From NCBI GenBank assembly GCA_000017645.1, contig CP000781.1, forward strand, positions 3,521,501 to 3,585,500: a stretch of 64,000 bases of DNA. Direction: 5' to 3'. Positions 33,731-42,402 of this stretch are shown in pieces; position 1 is the stretch's first letter; every line of letters begins with the position of its first letter. A program made the position numbers and the translations under genes. Below the pieces are notes generated by a model, which worked only from the letters and a program-made list of their open reading frames with translations, was not told the origin of the DNA and made no database searches. The DNA comes from Xanthobacter autotrophicus Py2. GTDB taxonomy: Bacteria; Pseudomonadota; Alphaproteobacteria; Rhizobiales; Xanthobacteraceae.

Positions 33731-33940
33731 TCACTCCAGGTCGGAATCGAGGATGGCCATCTGGAAATTGTAGGAGAGGTCGTCGTCCTCGTCGTCCCGG
33801 TAGAGGACGCCGATGAACTCCTCGCCCAGATAGACCTCGGCCGAGTCCTTCTTCTTCGTGCGGGCAGTCACCTTGATCTGCGGGTTGCCGAACAGGGTCC
33901 GCAAATAGCGCTGCACGCGCTCGAGCTCGGTTTTTTCCAA
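33731..33940 (-). CDS. DUF3126 family protein
   Basis: A 69-residue conserved protein of DUF3126, small and acidic at the C-terminus (DDEDDDLSYNFQMAILDSDLE), beginning EKTELERVQRYLRTLFGNPQIKVTARTKKKDSAEVYLGEEFIG. The start codon is TTG at 33940, chosen because AAGGAG lies 8 bases upstream and no ATG is available. The family is nearly confined to Hyphomicrobiales and relatives and typically neighbours cysE, as here. Function unknown. Confidence 0.88.
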   Translation of the reverse strand: MEKTELERVQRYLRTLFGNPQIKVTARTKKKDSAEVYLGEEFIGVLYRDDEDDDLSYNFQMAILDSDLE

Positions 33941-34018
33941 CGGTGTTCTCCTTGCGAACGGATGGCCGCGTTATGGCGGCCAAGGCGCGCGCGTTCAAGT
34001 CGCGGCGGGCAACAGCCC

Positions 34019-34915
34019 TCAGATATCGGCGCCAGACCAGATGTTGTCCTCGAACATCTGGTCCATGGAGCGCGAGGGTTCGGCGCAGCCGGCTTCGCCC
34101 ACTACCTTGGCCGGGATGCCCGCCACCGTGGTATTGCGCGGCACCGGCTTCAGCACCACCGAGCCGGCGGCGATGCGGGCGCAGCGGCCGACCTCGATGT
34201 TGCCGAGCACCTTGGCGCCAGCGCCGATGAGCACGCCCCGGCGGATCTTGGGATGGCGGTCGCCGGTCTCCTTGCCGGTGCCGCCCAGCGTCACCCCCTG
34301 CAGGATGGACACGTCGTCCTCGATCACCGCCGTGGCGCCGATGACGACGCCGGTGGCGTGGTCGAGGAAGATGCCCCGGCCCATGGGCACCTGCGGGTGG
34401 ATGTCCACGGCGAACACGGAGGAGGCCCGGCTCTGGAGATAGAGGGCGAAGTCGCGCTGGCCGCTGGCCCACAGGAAGTGGGACAGGCGGTGGGTCTGGA
34501 TGGCGTGGAAGCCCTTGAAATACAGCACCGGCTCAAGCGTGCGGGTGGCTGCAGGGTCGCGGTCCACCACCGCCATGATGTCGGCGCGCAGGGCCTGGGG
34601 AATGGTCTTGTCGCGGGCGGCGGCCTCAAGCCAGGCGGCGCGGATGGCGCTGGCCGGAACGTCCGCATGGTCGAGGCGGGCGGCGATGCGTTCGCCAATC
34701 ACCGCCTCCAAGCTCGGCTGGCCCAGCACGGCGCCGATGAGGAAGGCGGCGAGCAGCGGCTCTCGCTCGGCGGCTTCCTCCGCCTCGTTGCGCAGGCGCG
34801 CCCAGACCGGATCGACCACGTCGTGCCAGCGTTCCGTGCCTGCCTTGGTGAGCTTCGGAGCGAACGCGTCGGCAACGGGCGCGGGCATGGGGGCAGGCGT
34901 GGGAGATTGGGGCAT
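34019..34915 (-). CDS. cysE: Serine O-acetyltransferase
   Basis: A 298-residue enzyme that makes O-acetylserine from serine and acetyl-CoA, the first step of cysteine synthesis. An N-terminal helical domain (ADIMAVVDRDPAATRTLEPVLYFKGFHAIQTHRLSHFLW) precedes a left-handed beta-helix of hexapeptide repeats with DIHPQVPMGRGIFLDHATGVVIG (catalytic Asp/His), GVTLGGTGKETGDRHPKI and VVLKPVPRNTTVAGIPAKVVG. ATG 34915 has GAGGAGG upstream; the earlier ATG at 34957 does not. Confidence 0.95.
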   Translation of the reverse strand: MPQSPTPAPMPAPVADAFAPKLTKAGTERWHDVVDPVWARLRNEAEEAAEREPLLAAFLIGAVLGQPSLEAVIGERIAARLDHADVPASAIRAAWLEAAARDKTIPQALRADIMAVVDRDPAATRTLEPVLYFKGFHAIQTHRLSHFLWASGQRDFALYLQSRASSVFAVDIHPQVPMGRGIFLDHATGVVIGATAVIEDDVSILQGVTLGGTGKETGDRHPKIRRGVLIGAGAKVLGNIEVGRCARIAAGSVVLKPVPRNTTVAGIPAKVVGEAGCAEPSRSMDQMFEDNIWSGADI

Positions 34916-34994
34916 TCCTGCCTCCTCGACGATGCAACTTGGCGCCTGTTCTAGCACAAGCGGCGGGAAGGGGAGAGGTTCCCCATCGGTCGCT

Positions 34995-35747
34995 TCAGGG
35001 CCGGCGTTTCAGGAATTCGAGAGCGCCGGCCTTGAACACCTTGTCGCCCACGGCGGGGTTGTGGTCGCGGTTAGGGATATCCAGCATGGTACCGTCCGGC
35101 AGCAGATCCACCAGAGGCTGGCCGGGTCCGGAGACGAGGTCGCGGGTGCCGATGGCCACCAGCACCGGCTGGAAGATGCGCCCCACCTCCTCGCGGGTAA
35201 GCACCTGGCGCGAGCCGCGGATGCAGGCGGCGAGCGCCTTCAGGTCCGCCTTGTTGGCGTCGGCGAAGGCGCGGAACATGCGGCCCATGGGATCGGCGAC
35301 ATCCTCGAGGCTCGGCGCCTCCAACGCATCGGCGACCGTCTGGGGCAGGCCCACCCCGTCCACCAGATGGATGCCCAGCCCGCCCAGGATCAGCGAGCGC
35401 ACCGCCTGCGGGAAATGCAGCGCCATCTGCGCCCCCACCCGCGCGCCCATGGAATAGCCCACCACGTCGGCCCGCTCCAGCCCGAGATGGGCAAGCAGGC
35501 GCTGGGCATCCTCCGCCATGATGCGGGTATCGTAGAGGGCGGGATCGTACAGCTTTTCCGACAAGCCGTGGCCGCGATGGTCGAAGCCGATGGCGCGGTA
35601 GCCGGCCTCGGTGAGGGTTTTCGTCCAGGATGGGCCGACCCAGTTGATCTCCTTGGAGGAGGCGAAGCCGTGGATCAGGAGGACCGGATCGCCGGCGCCG
35701 ATGTCGAAATAGGCGATATCGACGCCTGCGGAAGAGAAATGGGGCAT
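34995..35747 (-). CDS. Alpha/beta hydrolase
   Basis: A 250-residue cytoplasmic alpha/beta hydrolase. It has the oxyanion strand VLLIHGFASSK, the nucleophile elbow VVGYSMGARVG (Ser in G-x-S-x-G), an acid region and the final His in NRDHNPAVGDKVF. The lid is short. The gene's 5' end overlaps the 3' end of the upstream unknown gene by 73 bases in another frame, implying the two are co-transcribed. Substrate unknown; esterase or C-C hydrolase activity is typical. Confidence 0.88.
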   Translation of the reverse strand: MPHFSSAGVDIAYFDIGAGDPVLLIHGFASSKEINWVGPSWTKTLTEAGYRAIGFDHRGHGLSEKLYDPALYDTRIMAEDAQRLLAHLGLERADVVGYSMGARVGAQMALHFPQAVRSLILGGLGIHLVDGVGLPQTVADALEAPSLEDVADPMGRMFRAFADANKADLKALAACIRGSRQVLTREEVGRIFQPVLVAIGTRDLVSGPGQPLVDLLPDGTMLDIPNRDHNPAVGDKVFKAGALEFLKRRP

Positions 35748-37048
35748 GGGGAACCTTCGCGGGGCACCGCCACGGCGGGCGCCTCGGATCTCGGCGTATG
35801 ACGGGGCGGGAAACTAGAAGCTCGCTCCCGTTGTGCCAAGTCTTCAGGCGATTGGAGTGGAGGCGACGGATTTCGGGCGAGGTCCCGAGCGGCCTCGATG
35901 GCCGCCATCACGCGGGCGGCCGCAATGTCCAAGTCGGCAACGGGCGCCGATGGCGGGGCCAACACCTGCGCCGGGTCCGGCGTCCGCCTGTTGCGGGCCG
36001 TCTTGCGACGCTTGCCGCGCCAGCAGCGACGTGCACAGGCGACGCAGAGGGAGTTGAAGGATGAGACGAGGGCGAAGGCGTAGAGCGCCGCCGCGAACGC
36101 CCACCAGATCAGGTGGAACAGCGCGCTGGTGATGGCGATGGCCCCGCGCCCCAATGTCTTGAGGATGGCCAGCGTCTGGGAGCCCTTGGCCTCGGCGAGG
36201 CGGGCGACGCGGGAGAGGTCCCGTCCGCTGTCCGCCACCTTCAGGCCTTCGAGGGCTGCCCGGGTGCCGGCCTTCGCCTCGATGCGGGCGGCGTCGTCCA
36301 GCATGCGGGTCAGGTCGGTGAGGCGCTGGGTGCGCACCACGCCCTTTACCGCGGCGGCATCCAGGCTTGCGGGGGCCGCCGCGAGCCGGCGCAGGGCGGC
36401 AAAGTCCACGCTCTCGCGCACGGCGCGGGTGAGGCTGCGGGCGAGCGCGGCGGACAGGCGCCCGGTGCGCTTGGCCACCTTCACCAGCGAGATGCCGATG
36501 CGCACCGGCAGGCTCGCGCCCACCGTGGCATAGGTGCCGGCGGTGACGGCGATGCCCACGGCGGAGAGGCCTAAAATCAGCTCGTCCGCCTCCTCGCCGC
36601 GTGCCAGCTTCAGGCCCTCGCGGCCGGCGTCGCGGATGTCGCCCCACACCATGAGATCGCTGGTGGCCGCTCCGGCGAGGCCCGCAAGATCCCGCGGCTC
36701 GCCGGTGATGAAGCCGAGGCCGAACGCCTTGGCGGACCGCAGGGTCTCGGACAAGGCGCCGGTGGCCTCCGTCACCTGCGCGCGCAGCTCCGGCGAGATG
36801 GGGAGGCCGCGTGCATCGGCCAGCGCGAGGAAGGAGGCGGCGAGCGCGGCATCGTCCTCGGCCAGCGCCGCCGCGATGGAGCGGCGGGCGTCGTCCGCCG
36901 TGAAGCCGGCAAGGCCCAGGTCGGCGAGGACGGCGGGATCGTCCCGCGCCGCGACAAGCTTGAGGCTCTCCTTCGCCACCGGCAGCAGCCACGGCGTGCC
37001 GGCGAGGAGCGTTGCGAACAAGGCGAGAGCGGCGAGAATGCGGGCCAT
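35675..37048 (-). CDS. Uncharacterised membrane-associated protein
   Basis: A 457-residue protein I do not recognise. ATG 37048 starts a clear signal or anchor (MARILAALALFATLLAGTPWLLPVAKE). Residues 60-300 are Ala/Leu/Arg-rich helices; a Gly/Val segment LSAVGIAVTAGTYATVGASLPVRIGISLV and ITSALFHLIWWAFAAALYAFALVSSF near 350 look membrane-spanning. Two Cys-containing basic stretches follow (CVACARRCWRGKRRK), then a Pro-rich tail overlapping the hydrolase gene. The gene is intact and codon use is like its neighbours. Conserved unknowns of this design occur in related genomes, but no function can be proposed. Confidence 0.7.
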   Translation of the reverse strand: MARILAALALFATLLAGTPWLLPVAKESLKLVAARDDPAVLADLGLAGFTADDARRSIAAALAEDDAALAASFLALADARGLPISPELRAQVTEATGALSETLRSAKAFGLGFITGEPRDLAGLAGAATSDLMVWGDIRDAGREGLKLARGEEADELILGLSAVGIAVTAGTYATVGASLPVRIGISLVKVAKRTGRLSAALARSLTRAVRESVDFAALRRLAAAPASLDAAAVKGVVRTQRLTDLTRMLDDAARIEAKAGTRAALEGLKVADSGRDLSRVARLAEAKGSQTLAILKTLGRGAIAITSALFHLIWWAFAAALYAFALVSSFNSLCVACARRCWRGKRRKTARNRRTPDPAQVLAPPSAPVADLDIAAARVMAAIEAARDLARNPSPPLQSPEDLAQRERASSFPPRHTPRSEAPAVAVPREGSPCPISLPQASISPISTSAPAIRSS

Positions 37049-37239
37049 GGTGTTTCCTGAACGGCATTCTCGCATCCGATCATGGCGAAGGTGAAGGGGC
37101 GGGGCGCCAACCGTCGTCGCGGGGCCACACCGGGCCTTTTCTCGCCTTGCCTCTTTCGCCTCCGCCGCTACCTTTGCCCGTGATCCGGCCAACCGGACGG
37201 GTGCCCTCGAACGGGCGCCGAGGAAGCGGGAGGAGTTGC

Positions 37240-38088
37240 GTGTCGCCACCTTTCAGCGTGGTCGCGGGCGGTCGCGATGCCGCGAGCCGCGCCGTCGCCC
37301 TGCGCGGCCTCTCCATCGCCTTTCCCGCCCAGGCGGGCAGCGCGGCGCCTTTCGTGGCTGTGGACGGGGTGAACCTGGACGTGGCGGACGGCGAGTTCGT
37401 CGCCATCGTCGGCCCCACCGGCTGCGGCAAGTCCACCCTGCTCAATGCCACCGCCGGGCTGCTGAAGCCGGCCACCGGCACCGTCTCCATCTTCGGCGAT
37501 CCGCTTTCCGGGCTGAACCGCAAGGCCGGCTACCTGTTTCAGGCGGAGGCGCTGTTTCCCTGGAAGAGCGCGCTGGAGAACGTGGCCATCGGCCTCGAAG
37601 TCGCCGGCACCCCGCAGGGCGAGGCGCGTGAGAAGGCCCGACGCTGGCTTGGCCGGGTAGGTCTTTCCGCCTTCGCCGATCGCTATCCGCACATGCTCTC
37701 CGGCGGGCAGCGTAAGCGCGTGGGCCTTGCGCAGGTGCTGATCCGCGATCCCAAGATCCTGCTCATGGACGAGCCGTTCGGCCCGCTGGACGCTCAGACC
37801 CGCCAGATCATGGGCAACCTGCTGCTGGACCTGTGGAGCGCCGACCGCAAGGCGGTGCTGTTCGTCACCCACGACCTGGAAGAGGCCATCTCTCTCGCCG
37901 ACCGGGTGGTGATCATGGGGGCGGGGCCGGCCTCGCGCATCATAGGAGAGTGGCGGGTGTCCCTGGCCCGGCCGCGGTGCATGGATGTGCGGCTGGAACC
38001 GGCTTTCCACCAGCTCCATCGCGAGATCTGGGCCATGCTCAAGGACGAGGTGGTGAAAGGCTATCGCCAGTCGGAGGCGGTGGGATGA
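37240..38088 (+). CDS. ABC transporter ATPase (nitrate/sulfonate/taurine type)
   Basis: A 282-residue ATPase of the SsuB/TauB/NrtD group. It shows Walker A GPTGCGKST, Q-loop YLFQAEALFPWKSALENVAIGLE, signature LSGGQRKRVGLAQ, Walker B ILLMDEPFGPLDAQT and H-loop VTHDLEEA. The start is GTG at 37240, with GGGAGGAG upstream; the open frame upstream of it has no ribosome site. It overlaps the permease gene by ATGA. It energises import with the permease and binding protein that follow. Confidence 0.92.
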   Translation: MSPPFSVVAGGRDAASRAVALRGLSIAFPAQAGSAAPFVAVDGVNLDVADGEFVAIVGPTGCGKSTLLNATAGLLKPATGTVSIFGDPLSGLNRKAGYLFQAEALFPWKSALENVAIGLEVAGTPQGEAREKARRWLGRVGLSAFADRYPHMLSGGQRKRVGLAQVLIRDPKILLMDEPFGPLDAQTRQIMGNLLLDLWSADRKAVLFVTHDLEEAISLADRVVIMGAGPASRIIGEWRVSLARPRCMDVRLEPAFHQLHREIWAMLKDEVVKGYRQSEAVG

Positions 38089-38900
38089 TCGCGCGCTCCC
38101 GTCTCGTGCTGCTGGCCTTGCAGGTGCTGGTGGCCATGGTGATCATTGGCCTTTGGCATTTCGGCTCGACGGTGAAGCTGTCCATTCCGGCGCTCTCGCC
38201 AAAACCCTTCTATCCCCTCGATCCATTCTTCTTCTCGACGCCGCTGGCCGTGTTCGAGCGCACCTGGCGCGACTTCGCCACCGGCGTCATCTGGTATCAC
38301 CTCGGCGTCACACTGCTGGAGACGACGCTGGCCTTCATCATCGGCGCCGCTGGTGGCGTTCTGGTGGGCTTCTGGTTCGCCCGCAAGGCGCTGCTCGCGG
38401 CGGTGTTCGACCCGTATGTGAAGATGGCGAACGCGCTGCCGCGGGTGGTGCTGGCGCCCATCTTCGCCTTGTGGCTGGGGCTCGGCATCTGGTCGAAGGT
38501 GGCCCTGGGGGTGACGCTGGTGTTCTTCATCGTCTTCTTCAACGTCTACCAGGGCGTGAAGGAGGTGAGCCCGACGCTGCTTTCCAACGCCCGCATGCTC
38601 GGCATGAGCGAGCGCCAGCTCATGCGCCACGTGTTCTGGCCGTCGGCCCTCACCTGGATGTTCTCCTCCCTGCACACGGCGGTGGGCTTCGCGCTGGTGG
38701 GGGCGGTGGTGGGCGAATATCTCGGCTCGGCGGCCGGGCTCGGCTATCGCATCCACCAGGCGGAAGGGGTTTTCGACGTGACCGGGGTGTTCTCCGGCAT
38801 GCTGGTGCTGGCCCTGTTCGTCATCGTCATCGACACCGGCGTCAGCGCCATCGAGAACCGCCTCCTGGTCTGGCGCCCGTCGCCGGCGGGGCAGGGGTGA
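38085..38900 (+). CDS. ABC transporter permease (nitrate/sulfonate type)
   Basis: A 271-residue inner-membrane permease of the SsuC/TauC (BPD_transp_1) family with 6 predicted helices. The EAA loop is SPTLLSNARMLGMSERQLMRHVFWPSALTWMFSSLHTAVGFALVGAVVGEYLGS. It forms the channel partner of the upstream ATPase and overlaps it by 4 bases. The binding protein gene starts 34 bases after it. Confidence 0.92.
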   Translation: MIARSRLVLLALQVLVAMVIIGLWHFGSTVKLSIPALSPKPFYPLDPFFFSTPLAVFERTWRDFATGVIWYHLGVTLLETTLAFIIGAAGGVLVGFWFARKALLAAVFDPYVKMANALPRVVLAPIFALWLGLGIWSKVALGVTLVFFIVFFNVYQGVKEVSPTLLSNARMLGMSERQLMRHVFWPSALTWMFSSLHTAVGFALVGAVVGEYLGSAAGLGYRIHQAEGVFDVTGVFSGMLVLALFVIVIDTGVSAIENRLLVWRPSPAGQG

Positions 38901-38934
38901 ACTGGAAGAAAAACAGAACGAAAAGGAGGACACC

Positions 38935-39951
38935 ATGCGGATCGGAACGCTGGCGGCTGCGCTCGGCGCGGCCCTCATGCTCGCAGTATCGCCGGTATCG
39001 GCCCAGCAGGCGGAAAAGCCCAAGCTGACGTTGGGCGTGGGCGGCAAGCCGCTGCTCTATTACCTGCCGCTGACCATCGCCGAGCGGAAGGGCTTCTTCA
39101 AGGACGAGGGGCTCGACGTCACCATCAACGATTTCGGCGGCGGGGCGAAATCGCTCCAGGCGCTGATCGGCGGCTCCATCGACGTGGTCACCGGCGCCTA
39201 TGAGCATACCATCCGCATGCAGGCCAAGGGGCAGGACATCGTCTCCGTCATCGAGCTCGGGCGCTTTCCCGGCATCGTGCTGGTGGCGCGCAAGGACCGG
39301 CCCATCAATTCGGTGAAGGACCTGAAGGGCGCCAAGATCGGGGTGACCGCACCCGGTTCCTCCACCAATTTCTTCGTCAACTTCCTGCTGGCGAAGGAGG
39401 GGTTGAAGCCGGAGGACGTGGCCTTCATCGGCGTCGGCGGCGGGGCCTCCGCCGTGGCGCAGATGAAGCGCGGCGAGATCGATGCCATGTCCAACCTCGA
39501 CCCCGTCATCACCAAGCTGGAGGACGACGGCGACGTGAAGGTGCTGGCCGACAGCCGCACCGAGGCGGGCAACGACAAGATCTTCGGCGGCGCCAACCCG
39601 GCCGCCGTGCTCTACATGAAGCGCGATTTCGTCGCGGCGAACCCGGTGACCACCCAGAAGCTGGTGAATGCCTTCTACCGCACCCTGATGTGGCTGAAGA
39701 CGGCCACCCCCGAGGACGTGGCCGCCGTGGTGCCGGAAGAATACCTGCTGGGGGATCGCGCGCTTTATCTCTCGGCAGTGAAGAATTCCCTGCCCATCTA
39801 TTCGCGCACTGGCGTCATTCCCGCCCAGGGAATGAAAAACGCGCTCGCCATGCTGGTCGAATTTGATCCGGAGCTGAAGGCTGCCACCATCGATCTGCCG
39901 AAGACCTTCGACGATCGTTTCGTCGCGAAGGCGGCGGCGGGCGGAAAATAA
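38935..39951 (+). CDS. ABC transporter substrate-binding protein (NMT1/SsuA-like)
   Basis: A 338-residue periplasmic binding protein. The signal is MRIGTLAAALGAALMLAVSPVSAQ. The mature part has GKPLLYYLPLTIAERKGFFKDEGLDVTINDFGGGAKSLQALIGGSIDVVTGAYEH, typical of the NMT1/THI5-like group, and GAKIGVTAPGSSTNFFVNFLLAKEG. AAGGAGG precedes the ATG. The ligand could be an aliphatic sulfonate, taurine, nitrate or a pyrimidine; no desulfonation or assimilation genes are adjacent to decide. Confidence 0.9.
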   Translation: MRIGTLAAALGAALMLAVSPVSAQQAEKPKLTLGVGGKPLLYYLPLTIAERKGFFKDEGLDVTINDFGGGAKSLQALIGGSIDVVTGAYEHTIRMQAKGQDIVSVIELGRFPGIVLVARKDRPINSVKDLKGAKIGVTAPGSSTNFFVNFLLAKEGLKPEDVAFIGVGGGASAVAQMKRGEIDAMSNLDPVITKLEDDGDVKVLADSRTEAGNDKIFGGANPAAVLYMKRDFVAANPVTTQKLVNAFYRTLMWLKTATPEDVAAVVPEEYLLGDRALYLSAVKNSLPIYSRTGVIPAQGMKNALAMLVEFDPELKAATIDLPKTFDDRFVAKAAAGGK

Positions 39952-40329
39952 GCGGAGGCGGTGCGCATTATTTTGCGCCCTGCCCTTGAAAGGCCGTTAT
40001 TGGTCCCTATCTCTCACTCAACCCAAGCCGCCGGACGCGGCGCGCTCCAAAGCGCGAACGCATTCGGGAGACGGACGGATGTACTCCGATCCCGCCGCGG
40101 TACTGGGTGTTCGTTCCTCCGCTTTCCATGATCATGGATGTGCGGAGGGGCGAGCTGAGCGGACAGTTCGTCATCGGCCTGCTTCATCGTTTCCTTCGGG
40201 CCGCGACACAAAAGCCTTCCAATTCGAACTCGTCTAGAACTACGCCCCGCTGCGCCGCGACGTTGGTCGTGCGCGGGGGTGACTGGCGCAGGCACAGCGA
40301 TAAGCGACCTGCGCGCACAGGAGGCCACC
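39952..40329 (+). promoter_or_regulatory. Intergenic region and likely cold-shock leader
   Basis: 378 bases between the ABC binding protein and the cold-shock gene. Only short chance reading frames occur. The part nearest the gene is probably a long leader, as is usual for csp mRNAs; no clear stem matching known thermometers could be confirmed by eye. Confidence 0.35.
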
Positions 40330-40536
40330 ATGGCCACAGGTACCGTCAAGTTTTTCAATTCCCAGAAGGGTTTCGGCTTCATCCAGCAGGATGAGGGTGG
40401 CCCCGACGTCTTCGTGCACATCTCGGACGTGGAGCGCTCCGGCCTCTATGGCCTGAACGATGGCCAGAAGGTGTCCTTCGACATCGTCGCGGACAACCGC
40501 GGTAAGAGCAAGGCGTCGAACCTCGCCGCTCTCTGA
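40330..40536 (+). CDS. Cold-shock domain protein
   Basis: A 68-residue CspA-family RNA chaperone. It has RNP1 (KGFGFIQQ) and RNP2 (VFVHIS), and starts [17 protein letters not shown], the canonical N-terminus. The ATG at 40330 is preceded by GGAGGCC. It binds single-stranded nucleic acid and prevents RNA structure. Length is standard. It ends before a strong terminator, so it is monocistronic. Confidence 0.96.
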   Translation: MATGTVKFFNSQKGFGFIQQDEGGPDVFVHISDVERSGLYGLNDGQKVSFDIVADNRGKSKASNLAAL

Positions 40537-40556
40537 GCTGACGCTCTGAATTAAGA

Positions 40557-40590
40557 AACCCCGGTCACCGCAAGGTGGCCGGGGTTTTTC
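40557..40590 (+). terminator. Rho-independent terminator of cold-shock gene
   Basis: Stem CCCCGGTCACC / GGTGGCCGGGG (one T-G pair), loop GCAA, then TTTTT. It lies 22 bases past the stop. Confidence 0.9.
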
Positions 40591-40623
40591 GCGTTTGGAG
40601 CCGGGCTCGATCGATCGCCGTGC

Positions 40624-41217
40624 TCAGCGCAGCACGTAGACCGTGGTGCCCACGCGGACGCGGTTGTAGAGGTCCACCACATCGTCGTTGGTCATGCGGA
40701 AGCAGCCGGAAGAGACCGCCTGGCCGATGGTCTCCGGCTCGTTGGAGCCGTGGATGCGGTAGAGGCTGGAGCCGAGATACATGGCGCGGGCACCCAGCGG
40801 ATTTTCAATGCCCCCCGGCATGTAGCGCGGCAGATCGGGCCGGCGCCTCAGCATCTGCGCGGGCGGCGTCCAGCCCGGCCATTCCTTCTTCGCGCTCACG
40901 GTCTTCACGCCGGACCACTGGAAGCCTTCGCGGCCCACCCCGACGCCGTAGCGCAGGGCCTCGCCTCGGGAGGTAACGTAATAAAGCCGTCGCTCGGATG
41001 TGCGGATCACGATGGTGCCCGGCGCATATTTCGGATCGATGGAGACCATCTGCCGGCCAATGGGCGAGGAGGTGCCCACGTAGCCGTCATTGACGTTGGC
41101 GCCGCTGAACAGCTTGTTGAAGTTGAAGATGTCGTAGCGGTCGTCGGCTCGCGCCGGCCCCGCCGCCACGATCGCGGCCGCGACGGCGGCCAGGGCGAGG
41201 GATCTGAAGTGCGTCAT
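40624..41217 (-). CDS. L,D-transpeptidase (YkuD domain)
   Basis: A 197-residue exported peptidoglycan enzyme. The signal ends AAGPARA. The YkuD catalytic site is complete: H156-G-S-N-E-P and S170-G-C172-F-R-M, where Cys172 is the nucleophile and His156 the base. PGTIVIRTSERRLYYVTSRGEALRYGVGVGREGF is the typical first strand set. It makes 3-3 cross-links or links lipoproteins to the wall. ATG 41217 begins the signal; upstream codons do not. Confidence 0.93.
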   Translation of the reverse strand: MTHFRSLALAAVAAAIVAAGPARADDRYDIFNFNKLFSGANVNDGYVGTSSPIGRQMVSIDPKYAPGTIVIRTSERRLYYVTSRGEALRYGVGVGREGFQWSGVKTVSAKKEWPGWTPPAQMLRRRPDLPRYMPGGIENPLGARAMYLGSSLYRIHGSNEPETIGQAVSSGCFRMTNDDVVDLYNRVRVGTTVYVLR

Positions 41218-41391
41218 GGGTCTTACGTCTCGGCTGAGGAACGAAGGGGACACACGGGGAGCGAATTGTGCTCCGGCCGTCCATTTTGTCGCCGTAAAAT
41301 GGACATGACTGCAACCGCTTTGTGGCACGGCGGTTCCACCCGCACGGGAGTGTGATGCGGATTTTCCAACGGTGGGGCCTTGCGGTAACGC

Positions 41392-42237
41392 TCAAGCCTT
41401 GCCGGTTACCTCCCGGACGAAGGTCGCCAGCGCCGCATTGAAGCGCTCCGGCGCCTCCAGGAACGGCGCGTGGCCCACGCCTTCAAAGAGATCCAGCCGG
41501 GCGTTTGGCACGATTTCGGTAATATGTTCCGCCATGGCCGGCGCCACCACCTCGTCGAGGGCGCCCTGGACCACCAGGACCGGCACGTCGAGGGTGCGGT
41601 TCAGGGCATCATAATCCGCCACCCGGTCGAACAGGGCGGCGCGGATGTGGTGCGGCACCAGCATGTTCACGCCGAACAGCAGCTCGAACAGCGGCTGGGG
41701 GACGGGATTGGCGAAGCAGCGGCGCAGGAAGGCGCGGGTGGCGGTGATGTTCTCCGCCACGTCCGGGCTGCACATCTGCCGCATGAGGCGGTTGCAGCTG
41801 CCATAGAAGCGCCGCTCGTTGGCGGTCACCGCATCCACGAACACGATGCCGGAAATGCCTTTGGTGCCGAAGGTGGCGACATAATCACCGATGATGCGCC
41901 CGGCGTAGGACCAGCCCACCAGCACCGGCCGCTCCAGGCCGAAGGCGTGGACCACCGCGTCCACCTCGCCGGCCCACAGCTCCGCTCCCTTGTAGCGCGC
42001 CGGGTCTTCCGGCTTGTCCGAGGCGCCGTGGCCGCGGAAATCGTAGGTGACCATTTGCAAGTCGGCGAGGAGCGGGCTTGCGGTCTGCCGCGACCAGCAC
42101 AGGCTCGACTGGGAAAAGCCGTGGATGAAGACCATGCCCGGCCCGGTTTCCGCGCCGAAGGCCTCGGCGGCGATGCCGACGCCATCCGGGGTGGTGATGC
42201 GGGCGGTGCGGCGGGCAGGGGGCTTGGGAGCGCTCAT
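41392..42237 (-). CDS. Alpha/beta hydrolase
   Basis: A 281-residue alpha/beta hydrolase. It starts KPPARRTARITTPDGVGIAAEAFG and has MVFIHGFSQSSLCW (oxyanion), LVGWSYAGRIIGDYVATFG (nucleophile Ser in G-W-S-Y-A), the acid in VLVVQGALDEVV and the His in GVGHAPFLEAPERFN. No signal peptide, so it is cytoplasmic. It resembles haloperoxidase- or esterase-like members; the substrate is not deducible. It is divergent from the exported protein gene at 42403. Confidence 0.88.
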   Translation of the reverse strand: MSAPKPPARRTARITTPDGVGIAAEAFGAETGPGMVFIHGFSQSSLCWSRQTASPLLADLQMVTYDFRGHGASDKPEDPARYKGAELWAGEVDAVVHAFGLERPVLVGWSYAGRIIGDYVATFGTKGISGIVFVDAVTANERRFYGSCNRLMRQMCSPDVAENITATRAFLRRCFANPVPQPLFELLFGVNMLVPHHIRAALFDRVADYDALNRTLDVPVLVVQGALDEVVAPAMAEHITEIVPNARLDLFEGVGHAPFLEAPERFNAALATFVREVTGKA

Positions 42238-42402
42238 GGGTCCTCAATAGCATTCCGGGGCGCCGGCTTTAAGCGCGGGCGTGGCCGAAGCGTGAAGCCG
42301 TTCACGCCAGGCATTGCCCCCTGGGTCTGCCGCCTTGGGTCCGCCGCTTTGCCGATGATATAGAGCGGGCCGAACGCGGCAGTGCCACAGAGGCGGCGAA
42401 TC

